Shown here: positions 1-8,000 of the stretch, in pieces | Position numbering within the stretch: position 1 is the first letter of the stretch | Layout: each line of letters begins with the position of its first letter | Assembly (NCBI GenBank): GCA_020253595.1 | Contig: JADCBH010000072.1 | Span: forward strand, 1 to 9,352 | DNA: 9,352 nucleotides | From: Brevundimonas sp. | GTDB lineage: Bacteria; Pseudomonadota; Alphaproteobacteria; Caulobacterales; Caulobacteraceae | Direction: 5' to 3' | Program-made: the position numbers and the translations under genes | The notes under the pieces: model-generated | What the model saw: only the letters and a program-made list of their open reading frames with translations | Told to the model about the DNA's origin: nothing | The model's database searches: none

Positions 1-27
1 ACGAATGACTTGGACCGGGTTGCTCAC
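1..27 (-). CDS. 5' end of an unidentified minus-strand gene, cut by the window edge
   Basis: Read on the minus strand, a GTG at 27-25 opens a frame (M-S-N-P-V-Q-V-I-R) that runs off the left edge. An AGGAG ribosome binding site lies at 38-34, six bases upstream, which is close to ideal and is the reason for choosing this start. An in-frame ATG at 63-61, with a weaker AGGG six bases before it, would add 12 residues (M-Q-S-A-W-N-N-H-Q-E-C-R). I prefer the GTG because the AGGAG would otherwise be coding. The gene follows nadK in the same direction after about 64 bp, so it could be co-transcribed with it. Nine residues are too few to assign a family. Confidence 0.4.
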
Positions 28-91
28 ACGGCACTCCTGATGGTTGTTCCACGCACTTTGCATCCGACGCCCTAAGAAACGGTGACTCGCT

Positions 92-868
92 TCAGGCGGT
101 GAATTGCTCTGCGAGGACCCGTTCTTCGAAGGACCTCCCGGCGTCGAACAACATGGTCAGGGCGATGTCGCGCCGTTCCGTGACCACCACCCGGACCACG
201 CGACGGATCTCCAGGCTGTCCGCCACGGCGCTGACCGGCCGTTTGTCGGCCTCGAGCACCTCGAACTCGACCGTCGCGCGATGCGAGAGCAACGCCCCGC
301 GCCAGCGGCGAGGCCGAAAGGCGCTGATCGGCGTCAGAGCCAGCATGCGCGCGTCCAGCGGAATGATCGGCCCATGCGCCGACAGGTTGTAGGCGGTCGA
401 GCCAGCCGGTGTGGCGACCATGCAGCCGTCGCAGGACAACTCTTCCAATCGCACCTTGCCGTCGACGCTGATCCTCAGCTTGGCCGACTGACGGGTCTGT
501 CGCAGCAGCGAGACCTCATTGATGGCCAGACCCGATTGAGCCTGCCCGGCGTCGGTCCAGGCATCCATCTGGAGCGGATGAATGACGGCCTTGCCGGCAG
601 CTGCGAGCCGCTCGATCAGACCCTCTTCCTCGTAGTCGTTCATGAGGAAGCCGACAGACCCGCGGTTCATCCCATACACAGGAATGCGGCGCGCCATGTT
701 GGCGTGGAGCATCTCCAGCATGAAGCCGTCACCGCCTAGAGCGACGATCACGTCGGCCTCTTCTTCCGGGACCGATCCATAGAGAGCCGTCAGCCGCTCG
801 CGCGCGACTTCGGCCTCGGGCCTCTCGCTGGCGCAGACAGCGATGCGGGGAAACGGTGGCAGGGTCAC
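92..868 (-). CDS. nadK: NAD kinase (ATP/polyphosphate-dependent NAD phosphorylation)
   Basis: Cytoplasmic enzyme that phosphorylates NAD to NADP, the only de novo source of NADP(H). The 258 residues carry the family motifs in order: GGDG at 45-48 inside A-L-G-G-D-G-F-M (nucleotide binding), G-M-N-R-G-S-V-G-F-L at 66-75, N-E at 117-118, and the NAD-site block D-G-C-M-V-A-T-P-A-G-S-T-A-Y at 147-160 followed by N-L-S-A-H-G-P. T-P-A-G in place of T-P-T-G, and the later T-P-I-S-A-F-R-P-R-R-W-R-G-A-L-L stretch, match my memory of alphaproteobacterial NadK. The length is typical of the short alphaproteobacterial form, and nothing looks missing. The start is a GTG at 868-866 without a clear ribosome binding site. 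It sits 51 bp downstream of the DUF2336 gene on the same strand, so translation from a shared transcript is plausible. Function is seen directly in the motifs; the operon is inferred. Confidence 0.95.
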   Translation of the reverse strand: MTLPPFPRIAVCASERPEAEVARERLTALYGSVPEEEADVIVALGGDGFMLEMLHANMARRIPVYGMNRGSVGFLMNDYEEEGLIERLAAAGKAVIHPLQMDAWTDAGQAQSGLAINEVSLLRQTRQSAKLRISVDGKVRLEELSCDGCMVATPAGSTAYNLSAHGPIIPLDARMLALTPISAFRPRRWRGALLSHRATVEFEVLEADKRPVSAVADSLEIRRVVRVVVTERRDIALTMLFDAGRSFEERVLAEQFTA

Positions 869-919
869 CGGCGAAGGTGAGCGGAGCCGGCGAGTGAAGT
901 CAAACGCCGAACCGCAGGA

Positions 920-2056
920 TCACTCGCCGATATGCCCCATCAAGGCGCGGAACTCTCTCGCTGCAGCCGACGGAGGCAGGCTGGTCCGGCCCTGCAGGCC
1001 GACATCGCCCTCGCCTGGCCAGCCATCCGAGAGTTTGCGGATCTCGTCGAGCACGGCGGGGAAAACGGCCCGGTCAATGCCCACCGAAGCGCACAGGAAA
1101 TAGAGGGCATCGGCCGAAGGGCGATGGATCGCAGCCCGCACCTGGGTCAGAGAGAAGCCCGAAAGCGCGGCGATGCCGTGTTCGAAAAGGCTCAGCCGCT
1201 TCTCTCGAACGGCGCGGATCAGGAATCCGGCGCGCAACTGGCCACCCGCCTGAAGCTTGGAGACAAGACGCCGCTCCATTTCATCGCGCTCAACGATGCT
1301 TGCGGCTTCCTCGATGCCCTTGTGCTCGGCTCTCTGCGGCTCCATGGCGGACGTCACGCCTGCGACTGCCGAGGCGAGCTTGGCCTCGTCTACCCGGAAG
1401 CGTTCGCCGATCGCTTCGCGAAGTGCGTCGCCGACATATTGATAGAGCTGGGTGGCGAGGGTTTCGTTCAGTCGCGGGTGGCGTGTCAGCGGTGCACGCA
1501 GAGCTGCAATCCGGCGTGAGTGGTCGATCAGCCGTTCCAGAGCCGTCTCTGACACTTCTGCAGTACGGTTGCCGGCCAGAGCGGTCAGGGTGGCAGGTTC
1601 GCCCTGATCGATGATGGCATCGGCCAGCTGACCCGAGATGTGCGGGCGTCGAGCGACCTCGATCTGGTGTTCGATGGTGGCTTCGACCAGGACGCGCAGC
1701 AGATCCTGATCCTTGAGCAGGGGGCTCTGCGCGATCACCGGACGCGCGATCTCGATCTCGTCGAGCGCCAACATGGCGACGAGCGCCGGCGGTGCCCATT
1801 CGGCGGGGGCGAGGGCTTCCGACAGGGCTTTTCGGATGTCGCGTTCGGCCTGGCGCGCCAGGATCATGAAGATGTCGCCCAGGAGCGGCGAGGCCTCCGC
1901 GCCGGGCGATGTCGCATCGCACAGGGCGGTGATGCCCAGAAGCAGGCGGCGGCGATCTTCGGTCGTCTTGGAGCGGGCCAGTTCGAGGAGGCGTGAGGCG
2001 CTGGACGCCATGTCCTCATCGGTACGGTAGGTCTGCATCTGCACGACAGCGGTCAC
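920..2056 (-). CDS. DUF2336 domain-containing protein of unknown function
   Basis: A 378-residue soluble protein without signal peptide or membrane segments. The pattern near residues 23-48 (L-L-E-L-A-R-S-K-T-T-E-D-R-R-R-L-L-L-G-I-T-A-L-C-D) resembles the start of the alphaproteobacterial DUF2336 family. The rest is rich in Ala, Leu, Glu and Arg and looks almost wholly helical, with recurring segments such as A-L-T-A-L-A-G-N-R-T-A-E-V-S-E-T-A-L-E that suggest HEAT-like helical repeats. No catalytic motif is visible and the biochemical role of the family is not known to me. The start is GTG at 2056-2054, supported by GGAG at 2066-2063 with six bases of spacing; an in-frame ATG at 2038-2036 is a weaker alternative. 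It precedes nadK on the same strand and is divergent from the aldolase-like gene. Confidence 0.8.
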   Translation of the reverse strand: MTAVVQMQTYRTDEDMASSASRLLELARSKTTEDRRRLLLGITALCDATSPGAEASPLLGDIFMILARQAERDIRKALSEALAPAEWAPPALVAMLALDEIEIARPVIAQSPLLKDQDLLRVLVEATIEHQIEVARRPHISGQLADAIIDQGEPATLTALAGNRTAEVSETALERLIDHSRRIAALRAPLTRHPRLNETLATQLYQYVGDALREAIGERFRVDEAKLASAVAGVTSAMEPQRAEHKGIEEAASIVERDEMERRLVSKLQAGGQLRAGFLIRAVREKRLSLFEHGIAALSGFSLTQVRAAIHRPSADALYFLCASVGIDRAVFPAVLDEIRKLSDGWPGEGDVGLQGRTSLPPSAAAREFRALMGHIGE

Positions 2057-2211
2057 GGGCGGCTCCGGCCGGAGGAACTCCGAACACTGTTCAGCTTGGC
2101 CACGGGTCGTGAAAACTCGGTTAACGAAGCCTGAATCGACGGCCGTTCTTGACCCGACCCAAGGTTGGCGCGACGGTCGCGCCGTTCACTGTGCTGCTGA
2201 AGGAGACGATC
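2057..2211. promoter_or_regulatory. Divergent intergenic region with promoters for both directions expected
   Basis: This 155-bp gap separates the minus-strand DUF2336-nadK pair from the plus-strand aldolase-barrel pair, so it should hold outward-facing promoters. A TTGACC at 2149-2154 resembles a -35 hexamer on the plus strand, but no convincing -10 lies 16-18 bases downstream. The gap also contains the inverted repeat listed separately. Ribosome binding sites lie at both edges: GGAG at 2066-2063 (minus) and AAGGAG at 2200-2205 (plus). The promoter role is inferred from gene layout only. Confidence 0.45.
2167..2183. repeat. Perfect 8-bp inverted repeat upstream of the aldolase-like gene
   Basis: GGCGCGAC, one central G, then GTCGCGCC: a perfect palindrome 28 bases before the ATG at 2212. 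As DNA it could be an operator for a dimeric regulator. As RNA it could fold into a 7-bp stem with a CGG loop in the 5' leader. GC-rich DNA produces such repeats by chance fairly often, so a function is not established. Confidence 0.4.
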
Positions 2212-2976
2212 ATGGCCGACGGTTCGACCCCCTCGCTGAAGTCGCGGGTCTCGGCCGAGGAGTGGCAGGCGCGCGTCGATCTGGCCGCGCTCTACCGGCT
2301 GGTCGCCCTGCATGGGTGGGACGACATGATCTTCACCCACATCTCGGCCCGCGTGCCGGGTCCCGAGCACCACTTTCTGATCAACCCCTACGGTCTCTAT
2401 TTCGAGGAGATCACGGCGTCTTCGCTGGTGAAGGTCGATCTGGACGGCAAGATCGTTCAGGAAACGCAGAGCTTCATCAATCCGGCCGGTTTCACCATCC
2501 ATTCTGCCATTCACGCGGCGCGTGACGATGCCCATTACGTCATTCACCTGCACACGGTCGCCGGTGTCGGTGTGGCGGCCCAGAAGGAGGGGCTGCTTCC
2601 CATCGGACAGAATGCCTGCCTGCTGCAGCATCAGGTTGCCTATCACGGATATGAGGGCCTGGCCCTGAACCACGATGAGCGCGAACGGCTGGTGGCGGAC
2701 CTTGGCGATAAGCCGCTGATGTTGCTGAGGAACCACGGCACTCTGGCAGTTGGTCCCACGGCGGCAGCGGCCTGGGTCGCCATGTTCTTCCTGGAACGAG
2801 CCTGCGCCCAGCAGGTCGCCGCGCTTTCCGGCGGGCGCGAGCATGTGCTGTTCGCGCCGGACGCCGCACAGGCGGAGACGAAGGAGCAGGGTAGGGGCCT
2901 CGGTTTTGTCGCGCCGCTGGCCTGGCCGGGAGCGTTGCGGCTGCTCGACCGCAAGTCACCGGGCTACGACGTCTGA
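2212..2976 (+). CDS. Class II aldolase/adducin-family protein
   Basis: A 254-residue cytoplasmic protein of the metal-dependent class II aldolase/adducin fold, the family of L-fuculose-phosphate aldolase and many uncharacterised relatives. Metal-ligand histidines appear in the expected order: H-L-H at 112-114 and the R-N-H-G-T-L segment with H175. The stretch P-A-G-F-T-I-H-S-A-I-H-A-A-R at 91-104 aligns with the segment that in classical aldolases carries the catalytic Glu four residues before a His; here that position is Gly93. I therefore would not predict sugar-phosphate aldolase activity or name a substrate. The ATG at 2212 is chosen because AAGGAG at 2200-2205 sits six bases upstream. 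An in-frame extension to 2149 would make that ribosome binding site coding. The stop overlaps the start of the next gene by one base (TGATG), implying translational coupling. Confidence 0.88.
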   Translation: MADGSTPSLKSRVSAEEWQARVDLAALYRLVALHGWDDMIFTHISARVPGPEHHFLINPYGLYFEEITASSLVKVDLDGKIVQETQSFINPAGFTIHSAIHAARDDAHYVIHLHTVAGVGVAAQKEGLLPIGQNACLLQHQVAYHGYEGLALNHDERERLVADLGDKPLMLLRNHGTLAVGPTAAAAWVAMFFLERACAQQVAALSGGREHVLFAPDAAQAETKEQGRGLGFVAPLAWPGALRLLDRKSPGYDV

Positions 2977-3758
2977 TGCGTTGTGCCATCCTTGCAGGCC
3001 TCGCGCTCGCGGGGATGGCGACGGCTGCGGATGCCGGGGCCTGGACCCAACCCAAGGGCAGGGCGCAGGTCATCATCAAGGCCGAGACCATGCGCGCGGT
3101 TGAAGGGTTCGATCCCTCAGGTGCCTTGTTGGCCTTGCCCGACGCGCGGGACGATCGTGCTGTTGGCGTCTTCGCTGAGTACGGGGTGACCGATCGGCTT
3201 ACGCTGCAGGTCAAGGGCGATTGGCAGTCCGGCGAGGACGCATTCGTCGACTACTCCGGACGCGGGCCCACCGAAGTCGGTCTGACATGGCAGGCGTGGC
3301 GGAACGACCGCGGCGCGGTCAGCCTCTATGCCGGCTATGCCCAGTCAGGAAACGGCCGCAATGCCGGCTATGCGGCACCGGGAGTGGGAAAACAGGACTG
3401 GGAGGTGCGCGTGTCAGCCGGCCGCGGGTTTGGAGCGCCAGCGGCCGTCACGGGGCGTTGGGGACCGAACCGGACCTTTGTCGAGGTGCAGGCGGCACGG
3501 CGCATGCGGGACGGATTGCCGGACGAAGTGCGGGCCGATCTGACGCTAGGTGCTCATTTTGGCGACAACTGGATGATCCTGGCCCAGGCCTTTGGTGGTG
3601 TGACGGACGACAATGGTGCGCAGTGGCTGTCAGCCGAGACCTCGGTTGTGCGCCATCTGGGTCGTTGGAGCCTTCAGGCCGGTTGGCGACGGACCGTCGC
3701 GGGACGAGAGACGCCCTTGGCGGAAGGGCCGATCGTGGCGATCTGGCGACGATTCTGA
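2976..3758 (+). CDS. Secreted protein, probable outer-membrane beta-barrel, function unknown
   Basis: 260 residues. The N-terminus is a Sec-type signal peptide: M-R-C, a hydrophobic stretch at 4-17, then A-D-A at 18-20, giving likely cleavage near residues 20-22. The mature part alternates polar and aromatic or aliphatic residues in strand-like segments (for example V-G-V-F-A-E-Y-G-V-T-D-R-L-T-L-Q-V-K, A-V-S-L-Y-A-G-Y-A, W-S-L-Q-A-G-W). It ends in W-R-R-F; a C-terminal Phe is the usual recognition signal of outer-membrane barrels. These features support an outer-membrane protein of about ten to twelve strands, but the family is not recognised. It is too short to be a TolC-type channel for the efflux genes downstream. 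Its ATG overlaps the stop of the aldolase-like gene, so the two are probably translated from one message. Confidence 0.7.
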   Translation: MRCAILAGLALAGMATAADAGAWTQPKGRAQVIIKAETMRAVEGFDPSGALLALPDARDDRAVGVFAEYGVTDRLTLQVKGDWQSGEDAFVDYSGRGPTEVGLTWQAWRNDRGAVSLYAGYAQSGNGRNAGYAAPGVGKQDWEVRVSAGRGFGAPAAVTGRWGPNRTFVEVQAARRMRDGLPDEVRADLTLGAHFGDNWMILAQAFGGVTDDNGAQWLSAETSVVRHLGRWSLQAGWRRTVAGRETPLAEGPIVAIWRRF

Positions 3759-3821
3759 CCTGCTACCGGACGACGCGACGGAAACCGGAACGGCGGACCT
3801 TACAAAGACTTTTATTGCCTG

Positions 3822-3836
3822 ACGCTGCGGAAGCGT
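3822..3836. repeat. Short inverted repeat ahead of the efflux operon
   Basis: ACGCT, five bases, AGCGT, located 15 bases before the TTG at 3852. It lies in the 93-bp gap (3759-3851) between the barrel gene and the adaptor gene. That gap also has an AT-rich patch near 3800-3816, the likeliest place for a promoter, though I cannot match a confident -35/-10 pair. No run of T follows the repeat, so it is not a standard terminator. It could be a small operator or chance. Confidence 0.25.
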
Positions 3837-3851
3837 TAAGGCCGTCGCTCC

Positions 3852-5009
3852 TTGTGTTTCCTGAGACCAGTGCCTGTGATCAAACGTCACTTCTTCCTCG
3901 TCGTCGCCACTGTGGTGCTCGGTCTGATGATCGTGGCGGCCATCTTGCGCGTCGCCTTCGCCGAGGAAGAAGGCGGCCGTGGCCCCGGGGGACCGGGCGG
4001 ACCCGGAGGAGGGCGAGGCCAGCAGGTGTCCGAAGCCACAGTGGTCCTGCGCTCGTTCAGCGACCAGATCGACGTGCTGGGTGTGGCCCGCGGCCAGCGT
4101 TCGGTGAATATCACCTCAGCGACGTCGGAGCTGATCACTGTCGTCCTGTTCGAGGATGGCCAGAGGGTGGGGGCCGGCGCGCCGCTGGTGCGGCTGCAGG
4201 CGGGTGAGGAGGAAGCCTCCATCATTCAGGCCCGCGCCAATCTCGCGCAGGCTGAGCGGGAGTATGAGCGGTTCCGCGGTCTGGCCGAACGTGGCGTGGC
4301 CCCGCGCGTGTCCGTCGAAGACGCCCTGACGGTTGTCGAAACCGCTCGTGCGACCCTGGCAGCCGCAGAGGCGCGTCAGGGTGATCGTGTCATCCGGGCC
4401 CCTTTCGCCGGCGTTCTTGGTCTCTCGACGGTAACGCCCGGCACTCTGATCAGTCCTGGCGCGGTCATCACCACGCTGGACGACATCAGCGTGATCCGGG
4501 TCGATTTCCCGGTGCCCGAACGCTACCTCGGCTTGCTCCGCCAGGGCCTGCCGATCACCGCGACCGCGGACGCCTACGCTGGCGAGAGCTTTTCAGGCCG
4601 GATCGCCCTGATCGACACCCGCATCAACGAGACCACGCGCGCCGTTACAGCCCGCGCCGAGTTTCCCAATCCCGGCGGTCGAATCAGACCCGGCATGTTG
4701 ATGCGGGTCGGGATCCAGCAGGGCCAGCGCCAAAGCCCGTCGGTACCGGAATCGGCCGTTCAGTTCGAAGGCGAGAACGCCTTTGTTTATCGCATCGCCG
4801 CCGGCGAACGCGGCTCGACCGCGCAGCGTGTCGAGGTCGAGCCCGGTGCCGTTGAAGGCGGCTTCGTCGAAATTCTGTCCGGTCTCACGGCGAACGACCG
4901 CGTTGTCGGTTCGGGGCTGAACCGGATCCAACCCAATGCGCCGGTGACCGTCGCTGGGGCGGGCGGTGACCCGCAGACCGGCTCGGCTGAAAAGGCTTCA
5001 GCCCGATGA
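3852..5009 (+). CDS. RND efflux periplasmic adaptor (membrane fusion protein, HlyD/AcrA type)
   Basis: Bridges an inner-membrane RND transporter to an outer-membrane channel. In the 385-residue reading: N-terminal membrane anchor about 13-33 (F-F-L-V-V-A-T-V-V-L-G-L-M-I-V); Gly/Pro linker 41-56; first lipoyl half about 85-118; short coiled-coil hairpin about 120-175 with heptad-like A-N-L-A-Q-A-E-R-E-Y-E-R-F; second lipoyl half 178-212, including the family-typical I-R-A-P-F-A-G-V-L-G; beta-barrel about 213-290, including I-R-P-G-M-L-M-R-V; membrane-proximal domain to about 368. No lipobox Cys follows the hydrophobic segment, so it is anchored by the helix. The start is uncertain: TTG 3852 has TAAGG ten bases upstream, while in-frame GTG codons at 3870 and 3876 would give a more usual short N-terminus before I-K-R-H-F-F. 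It overlaps the transporter gene by ATGA. Confidence 0.92.
   Translation: MCFLRPVPVIKRHFFLVVATVVLGLMIVAAILRVAFAEEEGGRGPGGPGGPGGGRGQQVSEATVVLRSFSDQIDVLGVARGQRSVNITSATSELITVVLFEDGQRVGAGAPLVRLQAGEEEASIIQARANLAQAEREYERFRGLAERGVAPRVSVEDALTVVETARATLAAAEARQGDRVIRAPFAGVLGLSTVTPGTLISPGAVITTLDDISVIRVDFPVPERYLGLLRQGLPITATADAYAGESFSGRIALIDTRINETTRAVTARAEFPNPGGRIRPGMLMRVGIQQGQRQSPSVPESAVQFEGENAFVYRIAAGERGSTAQRVEVEPGAVEGGFVEILSGLTANDRVVGSGLNRIQPNAPVTVAGAGGDPQTGSAEKASAR
4985..5003 (+). promoter_or_regulatory. Hairpin with a Shine-Dalgarno-like loop before the RND transporter start
   Basis: GGCTGAA at 4985-4991 and TTCAGCC at 4997-5003 form a perfect 7-bp stem with loop AAGGC. The AAGG in the loop is the only Shine-Dalgarno-like run near the ATG at 5006, ten to eleven bases downstream. 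The hairpin lies inside the last codons of the adaptor gene, so ribosomes finishing the adaptor would melt it just before the transporter start. This arrangement would suit translational coupling of adaptor and transporter. The structure is seen in the sequence; the regulatory role is inferred. Confidence 0.4.
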
Positions 5010-8000
5010 TGCTTTCGGACCTTTCCGTCCGGCGTCCTGTTTTCGCGGCGGTTGCCGCGATCGTGCTATGTGTGATCGGAGCCGCTGCGTTCTTCTTCTT
5101 GCCGGTGCGTGAACTACCGGACGTGGATCCTCCGGTCGTCTCCGTCTCGACCGGTTACGCAGGGGCCTCCGCCGAGGTCATCGAAAACCAGATCACCGAG
5201 CCGATCGAGCAGCAGGTCGCCGGCATTCAAGGTATCGAGCGGATCACGTCCACCAGCCGTGACGGTCGATCCAACGTCACCATCGAGTTCGCTCTGGATC
5301 GCGATATCGACGTCGCAGCCTCCGACGTTCGGGACCGGGTCAGTCGCGTCCAGGGTCGACTGCCCGATCAGGCCGATCCGCCGGAAGTCGCCAAGGCGGA
5401 CTCCGATTCCCAGCCGATCATGATCCTGTTCCTGCGATCATCGTCGCTGAACCGACTGGAATTGACCGACTACGCCGATCGCTACCTTCTGGATCGTCTG
5501 GCGACAGTGCCCGGCGTAGCCCAGGTCCAGATCTACGGCGAGCAGCGCTACGCCATGCGCATCTGGCTGGATCCTGCCGCCATGGCCGCACGCGGACTGA
5601 CCGTCACACAGGTCGAGCAGGCCCTGATCCGCCAAAACGTCGAACTGCCCGCCGGGGCGCTGGAATCGACGGACAAGGACTACACGATCCGCGTTGACCG
5701 GACCTACGCTCGCGCCGAGGATTTTGCCCAACTGCCTATCAGCGCGACGGGGAACGCCTCCCAGCAGACCGCCGGTGCCTCGGGCGCTATCTCCATCGGA
5801 GCCCAGCCAACAGGCTCGGGTGCACAAGGCGCCCTGCAAGGCCGCCCGGTCTATGTGACGCGCCTGGGTGACATCGCGCGCGTGGAGGAAGCTCCGGCCG
5901 AGGATCGCCGACTGTTTCGTGGCAATGGCCTCGATCAGATCGGCCTGGCCGTCACCCGCCAGGCCCAGGCCAATGATCTGGAGATTTCCAAGGGCGTCAC
6001 GGCGCTGGCTGAGGAAATCCAGTCCAGCCTGCCGCCGGACACCGAGTTGGCCGTTGGCTCGGACAACTCGGTCTTCACAAAACATGCGATCGAAGAGGTC
6101 TGGATCACCATTGGCATCTCCATGGTGCTGGTGGCCCTGGTCAACTTCATCTTCCTGGGCACGCTGCGGGCGGCGCTGATCCCGTCCATTGTCGCGCCGA
6201 TCTGCCTGCTGGCGACGTTCATCGTGCTGGCACCGCTGGGCTTCTCCCTGAACCTGCTCACCCTGCTGGCTCTAGTGCTTGCGATCGGTCTGGTGGTCGA
6301 CGACGCCATCGTCGTCACGGAGAACATCCAGCGTCGCCTCGATCATGGAGAACCGCCGCTCGTCGCCGCCGAGCGCGGCACTCGACAGGTGTTCTTCGCC
6401 GTTGTGGCAACAACCGTTGTGCTTCTCGCAGTGTTTGCGCCCCTGCTCTTCCTGCCGGGCTATGTCGGGCGACTGTTCGTCGAACTCGCCGCCGCCATCG
6501 CCGCCGCCATCGCGTTCTCAGCCTTCCTCGCGCTGAGCCTGTCGCCGATGCTGGCGTCCAAGATTCTGCGCCCAGCGTCGGGCGGAGGTTGGGTTGCCCG
6601 CCGCGTCGACTGGGCGATGGACAAGCTGAAGAACTCCTACGCCAACTCGCTGGACTTGCTCGTCGGACGCCGGGTCGCCGTGATCGGCGTCTCCGCACTT
6701 GTCCTGCTGGTCGGCGGAGGGGCGGGCTTCATGTTCCTCAACCTGCCCAGCGAACTCGTCCCTCCCGAAGATCGCGGTCGGGTGACCGTTCGGGTGCAAG
6801 GGCCTGAGGGCGCAGGGTTCGACTATACCCGCGAGATCATGCTGGGACTGGAGCCGATTCTGGCCGAGTACCGCGAGGCGGGCGAGGTCGAGAGCTTCCT
6901 GGTCTCTGCGCCTGGCTTCGGCGGCGGCAGCTTCAACTCTGGCAACGCCGTCATGGTTCTCAAGGACTGGTCCGAACGTGACCGCACGGCGGACGAGATC
7001 GCCCAGGAACTCAATGGCAAGCTGCGCGGTCAGGTCGACGCCCAGGTCAACGCTTCGACGCCCGGTGCCTTCCAGCGAGGGGGCGGTGGCGGTGGTGGGG
7101 GAAGCAACTCCATCGAGCTGATCGCTACGGGGTCGGACTACGCGGAAATCTTTCAGTGGCTGCAGCCTGTCCTGGCGGCGGCCCAGGAGAACCCGGGCTT
7201 CTCGCGTCCGCGTCTGAACTATGAGCCCAACTCTCCGAGGCTTCTGGTCGAGGTCGATCCGCAGCGAGCGGCCGCGCTCGGCGTCTCCTCTCAGGAGATC
7301 GGACGGACCCTGGAGACCATGTTCGGATCCCGGCGCGCCACCACCTATCTGCGCGGCGGGCAGGAATACGACGTGATCCTCCAGACCGAGCGCGAGGATC
7401 GCTCGTCGCTGGCCGACCTGAACACGCTTTACGTCGGGACGGGTGGCGGGACGCTGGTGCCCCTGTCCTCGGTGGTCTCTACCGAGACCTCAGGCGCGAC
7501 ACCCGATCGCCGCCGCCTGGACCGGCAGCGCGCCATCACCCTGTCGGCCGATCTGAACCCCGGCATGACCATTGCGGACGCCGTGACCTTCATGGAAGCT
7601 CAGATCGACCAGCAGCCCCAAGGCCTTGTGAACATCCAGTACGGCGGCGCAGCACGCGACCAGCAAGAGGCGGGCGGCGCTGTCATGGCGGCCTTTGGCC
7701 TGGCGCTTCTGCTGGTGTTTCTGGTCCTGGCCGCTCAGTTCGAGAGCTGGATCACGCCGGCGGTCATCATGCTGACCGTGCCGCTCGCCGCCGCCGGCGG
7801 ACTGTTCGGCCTGCTGATGGCCGGGTCCAGCCTCAACATCTACTCGCAGATCGGCCTGATCATCCTGATCGGCGTGGCGGCCAAGAACGGTATCCTGATC
7901 GTGGAGTTCGCCAATCAGCTGCGTGATCAGGGCCGCTCCATCAAGGAAGCCATTGTCGAGAGCTCGGCGCTGCGTCTGCGGCCCATTATCATGACTTCGA

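Noticed and set aside
104..739. A 211-codon plus-strand frame opposite nadK
   Set aside because: NadK motifs on the other strand are unambiguous. The plus frame is rich in Arg, His and Asp with no recognisable motif.
2149..2211. N-terminal extension of the aldolase-like protein by 21 residues
   Set aside because: The extension (M-T-R-P-K-V-G-A-T-V) contains the inverted repeat and the AAGGAG ribosome binding site as coding sequence. The ATG at 2212 is better placed.
2053..2844. A 263-codon minus-strand frame over the aldolase-like gene
   Set aside because: It is antisense to a gene with clear family motifs and a good ribosome binding site, and its translation has no family signature.
2976..3758. 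The barrel protein as the outer-membrane channel of the efflux pump
   Set aside because: At 260 residues it lacks the length and coiled-coil helices of TolC/OprM channels, and it is coupled to the aldolase-like gene rather than to the efflux genes.
3221..4207. A 328-codon plus-strand frame bridging the barrel and adaptor genes
   Set aside because: It is out of frame with two supported genes, is Arg/Gly-rich without domain pattern, and would run through the intergenic gap. It is a high-GC shadow frame.
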